A stretch of 64,000 bases of DNA from Candidatus Melainabacteria bacterium (GCA_016699165.1 CP064963.1:186001-250000); one strand, 5' to 3'; positions 44,224-53,534 are shown, counted from the first letter of the stretch. Notes: generated by a model from the sequence alone, not told the origin. Numbers and translations: made by a program.

Positions 44224-45335
44224 GTAATGCGATAAATAGCGCCAGCGTTATCGTCAGAAACGAGTAATGAGCCGTCTTGTAGTTGAATTACATCTACAGG
44301 TCGACCCCAGTTGTCTTCTTTTTCCAGAAAGCCTGTCATAAAAGGTTCGTATTTAACAGCCTTATTATTTTCTAGAGTGACTGTCGAGACTCGATAACCA
44401 ATTTTTTTGCTTCGGTTCCATGATCCGTGTTCGCAAATAAATATCTTGTTCTTGTATTCTGCAGGAAACATATTGCCTGTGTAGAACTTCATTCCAAGCG
44501 CTGCTACGTGCGGTCCAAGTGGAATAGCACAAGGTGTAAATTCAGATTTGGCAGGGGCTTTAGCACCATACTCGGGGTCAGGCACATTTTTACCATAACG
44601 ATATGGAAAGCCAAAATCCATTCCAGCTTTAGGAGCATTATTCAATTCATCAGGCGGTAAGTTATCGCCTAGATGATCACGACCGTTATCTGTAAACCAG
44701 ATTTCATGCGTCTTTGGATGCCAGTCAAAACCTACTGTGTTTCGGATACCTTTGGCAAAAACTTCTTGTTTGGTGCCATCTGGTTTTAGTCTAGTTAGAG
44801 TGGCATAACGTTGATCTTCGGGCTTGAGGCAAGTATTACATGGTGCACCAATGGGCACATAGAGCATGCCATCTGGACCAAAGGCTATGTATCTATAGCC
44901 ATGCCATTCGTCTTTGGGGAAATTTTTGTTTAATACAACAGGCTTTGGTGCCTTGCTTAAATTGGCTTCAATATTGTCGTAACGAAGTAATCTGCCAATT
45001 TCAGAAACATAAAGCGAGCCATCTTTGAAGGCAACGCCATTTGGATGGTTCAAATCTTTTATCAAAGTTATAACCGAATCAGCTTTGCCATCTTTGTTTT
45101 TATCCGGCAATGCATAAACCACATTTGGAATGATGGTGCCGACAAATAAAGTGCCTTTATCGCTTAAGGTCATGGAGCGAGCGCCCCAGACTTTGTCTGT
45201 ATAAACCTCGACTTTGAAACCATGCGGCAGTTTCAATTTTTCAAGAGGAAGTGCCTGCGCCTTGGAGTTGCAGCTGAAAATCGTTGTTGACAACAATGCA
45301 AGACTGATTTGTTTGAGTTTAAGCTTATTTTTCAT
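44211..45335 (-). CDS. PQQ-dependent sugar dehydrogenase (sorbosone dehydrogenase-like)
   Basis: 374 aa, periplasmic beta-propeller. The N-terminal signal is LKQISLALLSTTIFSCNSKA; the segment FSCNSKAQA could also be a lipobox. Motifs: LPHGFKVEVY, DLNHPNGVAFKDGSLYVSE, YIAFGPDGMLYVPIGAPCNTC, RNTVGFDWHPKTHEIWFTDNGRD and GRPVDVIQLQDGSLLVSDDNAG. These match the glucose/sorbosone dehydrogenase family. PQQ synthesis genes are not in the window, so the cofactor source is unknown. Confidence 0.85.
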   Translation of the reverse strand: MKNKLKLKQISLALLSTTIFSCNSKAQALPLEKLKLPHGFKVEVYTDKVWGARSMTLSDKGTLFVGTIIPNVVYALPDKNKDGKADSVITLIKDLNHPNGVAFKDGSLYVSEIGRLLRYDNIEANLSKAPKPVVLNKNFPKDEWHGYRYIAFGPDGMLYVPIGAPCNTCLKPEDQRYATLTRLKPDGTKQEVFAKGIRNTVGFDWHPKTHEIWFTDNGRDHLGDNLPPDELNNAPKAGMDFGFPYRYGKNVPDPEYGAKAPAKSEFTPCAIPLGPHVAALGMKFYTGNMFPAEYKNKIFICEHGSWNRSKKIGYRVSTVTLENNKAVKYEPFMTGFLEKEDNWGRPVDVIQLQDGSLLVSDDNAGAIYRITYKK

Positions 45336-45363
45336 TGCACAAGGATATCAAATCTCTAAAAGA

Positions 45364-45395
45364 ACAAGGCAATTGAATTGCTTCAATCGCCTTGT
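45364..45395 (-). terminator. Terminator after the 45438-45914 gene
   Basis: Hairpin ACAAGGCAATTGAA / TTCAATCGCCTTGT (14-bp stem, one mismatch) with a 4-nt loop, followed on the minus strand by TCTTTT. It separates the small exported protein operon from the sugar dehydrogenase gene. Confidence 0.65.
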
Positions 45396-45437
45396 ACCTG
45401 CGGGGTGGTCGGAACCAAATCTATTTATGGAGGGAAA

Positions 45438-45914
45438 CTAGATTCCCAACAGCCCTCTAAGCGTGTTTACAACGCCTGAGTTCAAGTTGCCTGAGTTGAG
45501 GAAACCAGAGCCGACACCATAACCGTAAGGATTGTAGTTGTTGCTGTAATTCTGGTTGTAACCAGGGTTTGCATAATAATTGTTTTGCAAAGCCAACTGT
45601 TGCGCCTGGATTTTAGCCAGTTTTGTTTGCAACTTGGCATACTGTCTGGGGCTAATGCCACCATATGCAAGTTGTGACTGAATGACTTGTGCTTGATTGT
45701 TTAAATCGTTGATGCGATTCTGGACATCTGAGTTATAACCGTCATAGCTGTTTCCGTTAGGATAATTGCCATTGACGTAATTGGTGTTATATCCCGGCAT
45801 AATGCCTGAGTTGTACAGATAGTCCGTCCATTTTGCATCTGCTTTGGGAGCGAATGCCACTGCCGACGCTATCAACATCAATGAGGCAGCTATTGTCGGT
45901 AGTTTGAATTTCAT
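45438..45914 (-). CDS. Small exported Asn/Tyr-rich protein
   Basis: 158 aa, signal peptide ASLMLIASAVAFAPKADA. The middle carries a helical motif (INDLNNQAQVIQSQLAYGGISPRQYAKLQTKLAKIQ) similar in pattern to repeats in the protein at 57864-58901. The C-terminus is Asn/Tyr/Gly-rich and ends in a short hydrophobic segment. No named family. It is the last of three small exported genes on this strand. Confidence 0.6.
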   Translation of the reverse strand: MKFKLPTIAASLMLIASAVAFAPKADAKWTDYLYNSGIMPGYNTNYVNGNYPNGNSYDGYNSDVQNRINDLNNQAQVIQSQLAYGGISPRQYAKLQTKLAKIQAQQLALQNNYYANPGYNQNYSNNYNPYGYGVGSGFLNSGNLNSGVVNTLRGLLGI

Positions 45915-46005
45915 TTTAATCTCCTTTCCTCCGGGAGAAGCGCAAGGCCTCTCCCTTTGTTTGTTATTTTCTTAGTGTATGTGCTCTTGTTGTGCATCTA
46001 TGGTG

Positions 46006-46296
46006 CTACCAGAAACGTGCGTTGGTGTTCAGACCGAAGCGATTGCCATTGTTGCCATTGTTGTTATTGTTGTTGAACCATGATCGGTTGTTGTTATTGT
46101 TGCGCCAGTGTTTTTTGAAGTGTCGGTTATTGCGACGATTGGAATATCCGTTGTTGTTATTGTTGTAACTCTGGTTATTACCACACGAATTGTTATTTCG
46201 ATTATTGTCGCGCCATCGAGCTTCAGCTGGTGCCACAGATATCATGCCTACTACAAGCATTGTTAACGTGGCCAGTGATATTAGTTTCAGTTTCAT
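46006..46296 (-). CDS. Small exported Asn/Arg-rich protein
   Basis: 96 aa, signal peptide ISLATLTMLVVGMISVAPAEA. The mature part is almost entirely Asn with Arg, Trp, Phe and Gly (runs of four to six Asn), coded by short AAC/AAT repeats. Low complexity prevents assignment. It is 19 bp downstream of the Spy-like gene and likely co-transcribed. Confidence 0.55.
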   Translation of the reverse strand: MKLKLISLATLTMLVVGMISVAPAEARWRDNNRNNNSCGNNQSYNNNNNGYSNRRNNRHFKKHWRNNNNNRSWFNNNNNNGNNGNRFGLNTNARFW

Positions 46297-46315
46297 TAGT
46301 TAAACTCCTTAATCC

Positions 46316-46786
46316 TTATCCGCAAGCGCGGGAACCCATTTTGCCGCCAAAGCTTTTGCCGTGACCGCCATGACCGTGTCTAAAATTACGCATCTTTTTG
46401 AAAGCTTCTCTTTGTTCTGGTGTGAACACATCAGCTGCTGCAATCATCATGTTTAAGCGTGAGGAGGCAAGGTCGCCTTTCAGAGAGCTAATTTTGCTTT
46501 GCAGAGTCTGAGCGGCTGATTTGTCGATTGAAGTTTTGCCCAGTTCTTCGCGAAGCTGATTCTTTGCTACTTTCAGTTCTGCCTTTTTAGTTGCAGTATC
46601 AAGGATGTACTGATTTTTCAAAGTTGATAATTTGCTTTTCTGGTCATCTGTCATTTTGAATCTCATATGAGGCCTAACATGAGTAGATGGTGCCGAAATA
46701 GATTCAGTTGGTGCTGCATCTTTTGCAAATGCAGGCAGTGCACACAACGCCATTGTTGCTACTGCTATTGGGCGGGTGAAATTCAT
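46316..46786 (-). CDS. Spy/CpxP-like periplasmic protein
   Basis: 156 aa with signal peptide (PIAVATMALCALPAFAKD). Two LTxxQ-like motifs, RFKMTDDQKSKL (~residue 45) and VFTPEQREAFKKM (~125), flank a helical hairpin, as in Spy and CpxP chaperones of envelope stress. The C-terminus is His/Gly-rich (RHGHGGHGKSFGG), which could bind metal. First gene of a three-gene exported-protein cluster, divergent from marR. Confidence 0.75.
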   Translation of the reverse strand: MNFTRPIAVATMALCALPAFAKDAAPTESISAPSTHVRPHMRFKMTDDQKSKLSTLKNQYILDTATKKAELKVAKNQLREELGKTSIDKSAAQTLQSKISSLKGDLASSRLNMMIAAADVFTPEQREAFKKMRNFRHGHGGHGKSFGGKMGSRACG

Positions 46787-46948
46787 TTTGTTCTTACCTC
46801 CAGGTAATTTTCGTTTCCATGTTTTCTAAGACGCAGGGGGTGTTAAAATGTTCTCGATAAAGACCGACTTGAAGATTAGAGATATCTCATAAAAGTCCGG
46901 TAACTGCCATAAAATGGCGATACGCTAAAATAATCCTTTATATATGCA

Positions 46949-47401
46949 ATGATTGATAAAGACCACGATATCCCCGAAGCAACACGAGAGAGCCTGAAAG
47001 AGAATATTGGCTTTCTTTTGCACAGGCCAAGTCTCATGTGGCGTGAGCGACTTGATCAAGCGCTCAAACCGCTCGATTTATCCATAATGCATTACGGTAC
47101 ACTTCGATTGCTCGAACTGAACTTGGTCGAATATCAACAACAAATAGGTCTACGCCTTGATTTAGATCCTTCTCGCGTGGTCGAAATTATGAATAGTCTT
47201 GAAGAGCGCGGACTTATTCAGCGTTTGAGAAATACAAAAGATAAACGCAAATACAATTTGAGTCTTACTCCAAAAGGTCGTAAAACTCTAAGTCGCGCCA
47301 AAGCGATTGCCACTAAAGAGCAAACTGATTTTCTTTCTGTATTGAACGATAAAGAAACTAAGCACTTGCTTGAAGCGCTTTGGAAGCTAGCTAACGAATA
47401 A
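46949..47401 (+). CDS. MarR-family transcription regulator
   Basis: 150 aa winged-helix regulator: RERLDQALKPLDLSIMHYGTL (N-terminal helices), then the DNA-binding helices (QQIGLRLDLDPSRVVEIMNSL) and wing GLIQRLRNTKDKRKYNLSLT, which is the standard MarR pattern. It may control the divergent Spy-like operon, from which it is separated by 162 bp. Its last 11 bases overlap the convergent TPR gene. Confidence 0.88.
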   Translation: MIDKDHDIPEATRESLKENIGFLLHRPSLMWRERLDQALKPLDLSIMHYGTLRLLELNLVEYQQQIGLRLDLDPSRVVEIMNSLEERGLIQRLRNTKDKRKYNLSLTPKGRKTLSRAKAIATKEQTDFLSVLNDKETKHLLEALWKLANE

Positions 47402-48869
47402 AACGAAACTCAAATAAAGCGTTGCCGGCTGGAATTCGCAATATCGCTTCTTTAAAATCAGTTGGCTGAAAATAAAGACTACCTTCAATAGTTCGCCCTG
47501 GCTGCACTGTTATGGGACCAAGAGCATTTTCTCGAATATCTGATGCAGTTGCTTGTGACTGCGCGGTTACTGCATTGGCTTTTTCCATTGCTCGTGCACG
47601 CGCTTCATAATCAGGCACCGAAGTCATCATAGTGGTCATGCTGCTCTGGTTTCGGTTGCCTGGCATATAACCTGGATAAGGCATATAAGGATAGCCATAA
47701 CCAAAAGTTGGCGGGAAATAACCGTAGCTGTTCATCATGTTGCCAGACTGTATTACGTTTGTGGTCATGGTCTGTGTTGCTTGCGAGCCCCAAAATCTGA
47801 TCCACTTTGCTTTGCTATCGCCTTTCTTTTCTATTTTGCTTGCTAAATCTGTACTGTCTATTTGACCTACAAATTGAATTTTCGGTTTGAGCACAATGAA
47901 AGAGGGGCGCTGCATCAGTATTTGCACTGGCTGATTGGACTGATTATTTATTCTTACATAAGCGCGCTCACTCTTTGAAAAATTACTCTGATCTTTTGCA
48001 ATAGCTGCATCAATCGTCACTTGATTGGCTGTGATGCTTTGTTGCAGTAGTCCGCCCTGCGAGCCCAGTGCGCAGTTTGGAGCGCCCTGTCTAAATGAAA
48101 AAACAACTGTGTTTGATACGTCGTGGGGTGCAAAAGATTTGAAAAGATCTTGCGTGTTTTCTTTGATCGAAAGCGCCTGGGCATAAAGATTTGGTTTTGA
48201 TTGACCTAATCTAAAAGAATTAGACCAGACGTGTTCTAAATCGTTTGCCAGTGCTACCGAATTTGGATCTTGCTTTTGTCTGATAGTAAGCGCTTCTTCA
48301 AAATAGGGAGTGGCTTTAGCAAATTGACCTTGTTGTTCTGCCACCCAGCCTGCATGTTCTAGAATGTCTGCTAAATCAGGCGATGAATCTGAAATTTTGC
48401 GTTGAGCCACAAGCGCCTGGTCGAGCATTTGCAGAGCTAAATCTTGTTTATTTTGTGTTTGGTAAACCCAGGACATATCGTCTAAGACTCTTGCATAAGC
48501 CTGGTCACTCGAACTTGCTTTGTTAGCCAGTTTCATCGCTTTGTCGAGTTCTTTAGCCGCGTCTGTAAAATTGCCTTGATTTAAGTGAGTCTCGCCAAGA
48601 ACTACTCGCAAAGCCAGTTCGTCTTGAGATTGATTTTTTCCTAAAGAATTTAAAGCATTTTGAGCAAGTGTTTTTGCTCTATCGTAGTCGCCCATGTTTA
48701 AGGCAGATTGAGAGTCGTTTGCAATTGGAGAGAGGCTATTTTGTACTAGTCCATTAAGAGAAGTGGTGGCGCCAGCAGGCGATCCTGAATCTTGTGCAAA
48801 AGTATCGCTTTGCGGCAAGCTTTGCGACAAAACAATGCACATCAAAGCGATTAATACTTGTCGTTTCAC
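47391..48869 (-). CDS. Exported TPR protein
   Basis: 492 aa from GTG 48869, preceded by GGGAGG at 7 nt; the ATG five codons upstream would place this RBS inside the gene. Signal peptide VLIALMCIVLSQSLPQSDTFA. TPR units at ~residues 45-215 (YDRAKTLAQNALNSLGKNQ; NFTDAAKELDKAMKLANKA; FAKATPYFEEALTIRQKQ). The C-terminal half is beta-rich with a Pro/Tyr/Met segment (FGYGYPYMPYPGYMPG). It follows mscS by 32 bp in the same direction. Confidence 0.7.
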   Translation of the reverse strand: MKRQVLIALMCIVLSQSLPQSDTFAQDSGSPAGATTSLNGLVQNSLSPIANDSQSALNMGDYDRAKTLAQNALNSLGKNQSQDELALRVVLGETHLNQGNFTDAAKELDKAMKLANKASSSDQAYARVLDDMSWVYQTQNKQDLALQMLDQALVAQRKISDSSPDLADILEHAGWVAEQQGQFAKATPYFEEALTIRQKQDPNSVALANDLEHVWSNSFRLGQSKPNLYAQALSIKENTQDLFKSFAPHDVSNTVVFSFRQGAPNCALGSQGGLLQQSITANQVTIDAAIAKDQSNFSKSERAYVRINNQSNQPVQILMQRPSFIVLKPKIQFVGQIDSTDLASKIEKKGDSKAKWIRFWGSQATQTMTTNVIQSGNMMNSYGYFPPTFGYGYPYMPYPGYMPGNRNQSSMTTMMTSVPDYEARARAMEKANAVTAQSQATASDIRENALGPITVQPGRTIEGSLYFQPTDFKEAILRIPAGNALFEFRFIR

Positions 48870-48901
48870 TATCTGGCCTCCCATTTGAAGACCAAATTCT
48901 A

Positions 48902-50050
48902 CTACTTTTCAGTATTAATCGAAATATTTGTCTGTCCAGGCTTTACAACCATCTCAGACTTTTTTTCCTGGCTTTTGTGCATTTGTTCTGGAGTGAATAC
49001 GTTTTCTTGTAATTTTTGAAAGACAGAAAAATTCAACTCCGATTTAAGCGAAGCCGTTTTGTCAGCATAAGTGACCGTCGCAACTTTCAAATAAATAGTT
49101 ACTTGCTCACGCTCAATACTTTCAAACAAAACTAAAGGTGCTGGATCTTTTAATACGCCTTGATGTTCGTTTGCCGCTTCGAGCAAAACACGTCTGACAG
49201 TCTGTGCATCGATGTCTGGGTTAAACACAAAGGGAATTTTAATTGGAATACGTCGTGTAGATAGACTCAAATTCACCACATTCTTGCTTATAAAATCTGA
49301 ATTGGGCACAATTACTTCTATGTTGTCACTGGTTAAAATTGTGGTGGCACGCAGTGCTATTTTTTGCACAATGCCTGAATAATTTCCCACTACAATTTTG
49401 TCTCCAATTTTGACTGGACGCTCAATAAGGACTATCAGACCGCTTATTAGGTTAGAAGTTATATTCTGCAAACCAAATGACAATCCAAGACCGATGGCAC
49501 CGGCAAAAACAGTTAGAGCAGTTAAGTCAACACCTGCACTCTGCAAAATAATTACTGAGCCAAACGCCATGATTGCATATTTTGTTATGGTGGCAACTGC
49601 GTTGCTTGCACCAGCATCTAAATGTGAATTTTTCAGTGCCATGGCAAGCAAGAGTCTGTGCGCTCTGTTTGCTGCAATCATTAATACGGTGCCAAGCACA
49701 AGTACATAAAAGAGTGTCCAAAGAGTAATAGATGTTTTACCAAGGTGGAAAATAGTAATGTTGAATAAATTGTCGACATAACTAAAGATGTAGTGAACGT
49801 CTATATTAGAGACATCCATTATAAAAGATGTTCCGATTAATCCAGTTATTACAAGTAAAACCTTGCGAACAATAGAGCGTGAAGAACTGCTGAATGCGTG
49901 CATTCTCATAGCGAATTTTTTTACTATAAAACGCGATGCTATTGCAGCAAGCCACCACCAGAGGGTGCCGCCAATTATTAGCGCCAGGATATTTATGACC
50001 ATTATTTGGTCATCGCCGTTTTTTGCAATTGGATAGAACAAGATTTCCAT
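48902..50050 (-). CDS. MscS-family mechanosensitive ion channel
   Basis: 382 aa from ATG 50050, which has AGGAGGAA about 10 nt upstream; a TTG eight codons earlier is less likely. About four or five membrane helices precede the pore helix and beta domain: VFAGAIGLGLSFGLQNITSNLISGLIVLIERPVKIGD is the hallmark region (~residues 185-220), followed by NYSGIVQKIALRATTI and IIVPNSDFI-like EVIVPNSDFISKNVVN. Releases solutes on hypo-osmotic shock. It lies upstream of the TPR gene. Confidence 0.92.
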   Translation of the reverse strand: MEILFYPIAKNGDDQIMVINILALIIGGTLWWWLAAIASRFIVKKFAMRMHAFSSSSRSIVRKVLLVITGLIGTSFIMDVSNIDVHYIFSYVDNLFNITIFHLGKTSITLWTLFYVLVLGTVLMIAANRAHRLLLAMALKNSHLDAGASNAVATITKYAIMAFGSVIILQSAGVDLTALTVFAGAIGLGLSFGLQNITSNLISGLIVLIERPVKIGDKIVVGNYSGIVQKIALRATTILTSDNIEVIVPNSDFISKNVVNLSLSTRRIPIKIPFVFNPDIDAQTVRRVLLEAANEHQGVLKDPAPLVLFESIEREQVTIYLKVATVTYADKTASLKSELNFSVFQKLQENVFTPEQMHKSQEKKSEMVVKPGQTNISINTEK

Positions 50051-50115
50051 AGTAATAAGCTTCCTCCTGTTCAACTTCCTAGCACAATAGACCTGATGCA
50101 GTAGAATATGTTCCT

Positions 50116-50748
50116 ATGACAATTTTTTGCGCAAACAAGTCTCATGCCCAAGCTATCGCGCGTATTTACGCGCCGTATTGCGCACCAGATTGCTATATAT
50201 CTTTTGAATCGAGCGCTCCAGGCACCACTGAAATGGAGTCGCGCATTGAGAGCGCCAGCCCAAAATTTCCATTTCTTATATATAAGGATGAAGATGAAGA
50301 TGGCAATGACAATAAAAATAAAATATTGGGATATGCCTACGCAAGCCCGCACAATCCAAGAGCAGCCTACGACTGGTCCGCGAATGTTTCTATTTATTTA
50401 GACCAGGCGGCAAAAGGGCGTGGGATTGGACGCAAATTATATAAATGTCTATTTCAGGTTATGCGTGATCTTGGTTACTACAATTTATATGCCGGTATCA
50501 CCATGCCAAACGCTGCTAGTGAGGGGATTCACAAAGCAATGGGTTTTGAACATGTGGCAATATATAAAAAAGTCGGATTTAAAAATGGTGCCTGGCGGGA
50601 TGTGTTGTGGCTAACGCTTCCACTAAGACCACATCAAGACACAGAGCCCACGCCTGTTAAATTATTTCAGGATTATCTTATTTCCGACCAAAAAGTTTTT
50701 GCCACCACGGACGGTTATCTCTTTCAATATACTGATATGCAAACATAG
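50116..50748 (+). CDS. GNAT acetyltransferase (phosphinothricin acetyltransferase-like)
   Basis: 210 aa. Family pattern: ARIYAPYCAPDCYISFE near the start, FLIYK, GYAYASPHNPRAAYDWSANVSIYLD, acetyl-CoA loop AKGRGIGRKLY, LYAGITMPNAASEGIHKAMGFEHVAIYKKVGFKNGAWRDVLWL. Enzymes of this group acetylate amino groups of small molecules, for example methionine sulfoximine. The last ~40 residues extend beyond the family core and overlap the convergent SMI1/KNR4 gene by 71 bp. Confidence 0.85.
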   Translation: MTIFCANKSHAQAIARIYAPYCAPDCYISFESSAPGTTEMESRIESASPKFPFLIYKDEDEDGNDNKNKILGYAYASPHNPRAAYDWSANVSIYLDQAAKGRGIGRKLYKCLFQVMRDLGYYNLYAGITMPNAASEGIHKAMGFEHVAIYKKVGFKNGAWRDVLWLTLPLRPHQDTEPTPVKLFQDYLISDQKVFATTDGYLFQYTDMQT

Positions 50749-51457
50749 TCTGATATCCATATCTTCGAAGAAGCGTTTCAGGACCCGATAATCCCCAGGA
50801 AAATCCATCGCCCACTTTGGGTCTGCGCATATCTATGATTCGATAGTCTTCTTCTAATTCTTGAGCAAATGCCTTGATATCTTGATCTGTCGAATATAAG
50901 CAATCTGGTTGATTCATCATATTTGGATTCTGGCTCCAAATGGCAGGTGCGAAATGATCCACTACTTTGCTTACGTCGCTCTGCCAGGGCGAGTTGAGCG
51001 AGCCTAAAACCTGATCGATAAATTTTTCAAGTGTTGAATTTTGATAAATAATTACAGGTGGATCGTGACTTACATAAAAGATAGGTCCCCAGAATGCTGA
51101 GCCGCCGTGCAAATCGACCATCCAGGAATTGCCTGATTTGTCAGAGGCAATAGCAATTCCAGTAGGCATAATGTCATCTATAGCTTGTCCATGAATTGAT
51201 TTGCCGGTGAAGTCGATATCTGTGTTAATTGGACCTGCAGGTAGGTTCGAATTTTTGCCTTGTTGCACAAAAGACAGCCCGCGCGTTTTGCGCAAGACTG
51301 CAGTCATGTCTTCGTCTAAATAACATGGTAATGAATTGCGAAACTCGTTAATTTCTTTATCTGGAACGGGAGGAAGAAGTTTTATATTGCCTTTCTTTCC
51401 TGATTTATCCACAAACGGATAATTTTCGATGTCTTTTAACAACTGATAAAGCGCCAA
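50678..51457 (-). CDS. SMI1/KNR4 (SUKH) family protein
   Basis: 259 aa. Start TTG 51457 is supported by AAGGAG 6 nt upstream. The SUKH pattern is seen in LLPPVPDKEINEFRNSLPCYLDEDMTAVLRKTRGL near residue 30 and in the later SGNSWMVDLHGGSAFWGPIFYVSHDPPVIIY. SUKH proteins are often immunity proteins against contact-dependent toxins; no toxin gene is adjacent, so an unrelated housekeeping role is possible. Follows the 51471-52385 gene by 13 bp. Confidence 0.75.
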   Translation of the reverse strand: MALYQLLKDIENYPFVDKSGKKGNIKLLPPVPDKEINEFRNSLPCYLDEDMTAVLRKTRGLSFVQQGKNSNLPAGPINTDIDFTGKSIHGQAIDDIMPTGIAIASDKSGNSWMVDLHGGSAFWGPIFYVSHDPPVIIYQNSTLEKFIDQVLGSLNSPWQSDVSKVVDHFAPAIWSQNPNMMNQPDCLYSTDQDIKAFAQELEEDYRIIDMRRPKVGDGFSWGLSGPETLLRRYGYQTMFAYQYIERDNRPWWQKLFGRK

Positions 51458-51470
51458 TTAAGACTCCTTT

Positions 51471-52385
51471 TTAAAATGGATTATCGAGCCAATACCTGTA
51501 CATAGGAAAACCTGACACACTGTTTTGTCCAGTATTTTGCAACCACCCGCGAGGCGCGCGGCGATCCTGACTGGTAAATACATAATTGCCTGGAGCAGCT
51601 GGAAGTGGCTCTACAAGCACAAAACAAGGATTAGGCACAAATCCGTGCCAGTATTTCGTGACCGAATTTGCTAATTGCACCATTTGTGGTCTGTTTGGCA
51701 TGCCGCGTTTGTCCCAGAAAAATAAATTGGAATTGTGATAAGGCGCAAGCATGGTGTCATTAGTGTATGCGTTTGGCGGAATCCAGTTGGGGCGATCTAT
51801 GCGCAAGTTAAATTGAGTGGGCTGTTGATATTGCTGATAGCCTTGCAATGGCTGCTGTTGAACAAGTGGTGCTAATTGTCCTTGCATGCGCTGCATTTGA
51901 TTTTGAAATGACATCACCTGACCTTGCATATAGTTTGGCGGTGGCATCATATTTCGATTTATATTGATGTTGTTGTTATAAACCGGCGGTGGTGGCTGTT
52001 GCAGTTGCAGAGTTGCACTAGACTCAACTCCTCCCTGCAATAAATTTGGCATAGTCTGATTTTGATTTTGTATTTGAGCAGGCATTTGATTTGGTGCCAC
52101 ATAATTATCATTCAATTGAGGGGGCGGAAAAAAGGTTCTCTCATTTGAATTCACATTGGAATCTGGCACAGGCTCAACTGGTAAATTCGCACTCTGGTCA
52201 AGCTGGGGTGTTTGTGTGCCCTCTAGTGGACTTTTGTTTAGGCTGGGAGCAAGAGTGGGAGCGGGAGCATATTTTTTGGATTTAGAGGCGCAAAAGGCAG
52301 GAATTGAAAATTGAGATTGGGCAGTGAAGGCAAGCGAAGCTATCAAGATGATTTGCACTGGCTTAGAAATGATGCTGCGTTTCAT
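51471..52385 (-). CDS. Exported Pro/Gln/Asn-rich hypothetical protein
   Basis: 304 aa with signal peptide (QIILIASLAFTAQSQFSIPAFC). Residues ~30-200 are low-complexity Pro/Gln/Asn. The C-terminal ~100 residues look folded (NLFFWDKRGMPNRPQMVQLAN, NPCFVLVEPLPAAPGNYVF). No family recognised. Probably in one operon with the SMI1/KNR4 gene. Confidence 0.55.
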   Translation of the reverse strand: MKRSIISKPVQIILIASLAFTAQSQFSIPAFCASKSKKYAPAPTLAPSLNKSPLEGTQTPQLDQSANLPVEPVPDSNVNSNERTFFPPPQLNDNYVAPNQMPAQIQNQNQTMPNLLQGGVESSATLQLQQPPPPVYNNNININRNMMPPPNYMQGQVMSFQNQMQRMQGQLAPLVQQQPLQGYQQYQQPTQFNLRIDRPNWIPPNAYTNDTMLAPYHNSNLFFWDKRGMPNRPQMVQLANSVTKYWHGFVPNPCFVLVEPLPAAPGNYVFTSQDRRAPRGWLQNTGQNSVSGFPMYRYWLDNPF

Positions 52386-52487
52386 GTCAAAATGCCCAGC
52401 CTAGTTAATACACGCTTTTAATATTCCCTTTTTGTCCAGATTTTATTATGATTTGGCTCCACTCTATCCGTGCGGAGGAAGTCAAGA

Positions 52488-52697
52488 ATGGGTAAGTTAA
52501 TCGACGTCGTCGACCTTAAGGAAGGTAAGTTTTTCAAGCAGCCAACCTTTGTCGTTCAAGCAGTGGTGCCAGTGGATGATGTATCGCTAACCATTATCGA
52601 GCACGCTAGATTCAATTACACATTTTCAAGCCTGACGCCCATCAACAGTGGTCCTCATGGTGGACGTATCTTGATGTTGTTCCAATACACAGGCTAG
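52488..52697 (+). CDS. Small conserved-looking hypothetical protein
   Basis: 69 aa from ATG 52488, with GGAGGA at 8 nt; an upstream GTG at 52470 lies before that RBS and is rejected. Sequence is beta-strand-like (FVVQAVVPVDDVSLTIIEHARF; GRILMLFQYTG). No family recognised. The strong ribosome-binding site argues for a real gene. Confidence 0.6.
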   Translation: MGKLIDVVDLKEGKFFKQPTFVVQAVVPVDDVSLTIIEHARFNYTFSSLTPINSGPHGGRILMLFQYTG

Positions 52698-52712
52698 ACA
52701 CAAAATTTCATA

Positions 52713-52745
52713 GCGTTATCATTTAGAGTCACTACTTGATAACGC
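52713..52745 (+). terminator. Hairpin after the 69-aa gene
   Basis: Perfect stem GCGTTATCA / TGATAACGC with a 15-nt loop, 16 bp after the stop of 52488-52697. Followed by CTTTGCT rather than a full U-run, so termination may be partial. Confidence 0.45.
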
Positions 52746-52813
52746 CTTTGCTATCGAATTAGTAAACGGGTGCCCAAAGCGCTCAAAAGCACTACTAATT
52801 TAGGACATAGCAA

Positions 52814-53491
52814 ATGAAATCTGTAAACAAAATCCTGACAAACTCTCTGGTTATGGCTTGTGCCCTTGCAGGAAGTCTGTCTATCGCATCGCAAGCGGAT
52901 GAAATCGTCTCGGTCCCTTTTTCACTATCCAGTGACCTTGTCAGATTGGTCGGCGACACTACTTTTGTTACCGTCAACGCTGCTGGCGACTTGATTGATT
53001 CAAGCGGCAAAGTTGTAGGTATCGTATCTGGTCTTGACTCAGCCGGAAAAATAGTTGTTCGCAAAGAAGTTCCAAGCTCGGTAGTTATTGTCAAACAAGA
53101 CACAAACGCCGTGTACAGTGCTTCTTTGTACAACAGAATGGCTGCCATAGACGAAATGCTCAATAGCGAGCTTGGCTTGAATCATATAAGCAAAGACTCT
53201 TATGATTCGCTCAAATCTGAAGTAGCAAATTTGAGATCTGATCTTTCTGCCAAAATTGCTTCAGATAACTTCCTTTCATTCGATGAAGCTACCGAAGTTG
53301 GCGCAAAATTAGACAGCCTTGCTGCTAAAACTAAAGTTGCCATTTCAGGCGTAGACGCTAACTTGGTCGTCTTTCGTCCAATGGTTTACACCGAAGGCGA
53401 TTCGCGTCGTATCGCAGTCTACACAAGAAAGACTGTTTCGACCGATGGTGGAAGCACAGTCACAACAACAACTACTAAAGAAGTGCAGTAA
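52814..53491 (+). CDS. Exported hypothetical protein
   Basis: 225 aa, signal peptide NSLVMACALAGSLSIASQA. A beta-rich first half (TTFVTVNAAGDLIDSSGKVVG...) is followed by helices with two short motifs of the type found in 57864-58901 (LGLNHISKDSYDSLKSEVANL and DNFLSFDEATEVGAKLDSL). Ends in a Thr-rich tail. No named family. Followed by a strong terminator, so it is probably monocistronic. Confidence 0.6.
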   Translation: MKSVNKILTNSLVMACALAGSLSIASQADEIVSVPFSLSSDLVRLVGDTTFVTVNAAGDLIDSSGKVVGIVSGLDSAGKIVVRKEVPSSVVIVKQDTNAVYSASLYNRMAAIDEMLNSELGLNHISKDSYDSLKSEVANLRSDLSAKIASDNFLSFDEATEVGAKLDSLAAKTKVAISGVDANLVVFRPMVYTEGDSRRIAVYTRKTVSTDGGSTVTTTTTKEVQ

Positions 53492-53534
53492 CACTTAGTT
53501 AATAAAACTAACTAGAGTTGCGTACAAAACCAAG

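Noticed and set aside
46030..46200. AAC/AAT repeats resembling a microsatellite or CRISPR-like array
   Set aside because: They encode the Asn-rich mature part of a protein with a signal peptide; there are no uniform repeats and spacers. No CRISPR array was seen anywhere in the window.
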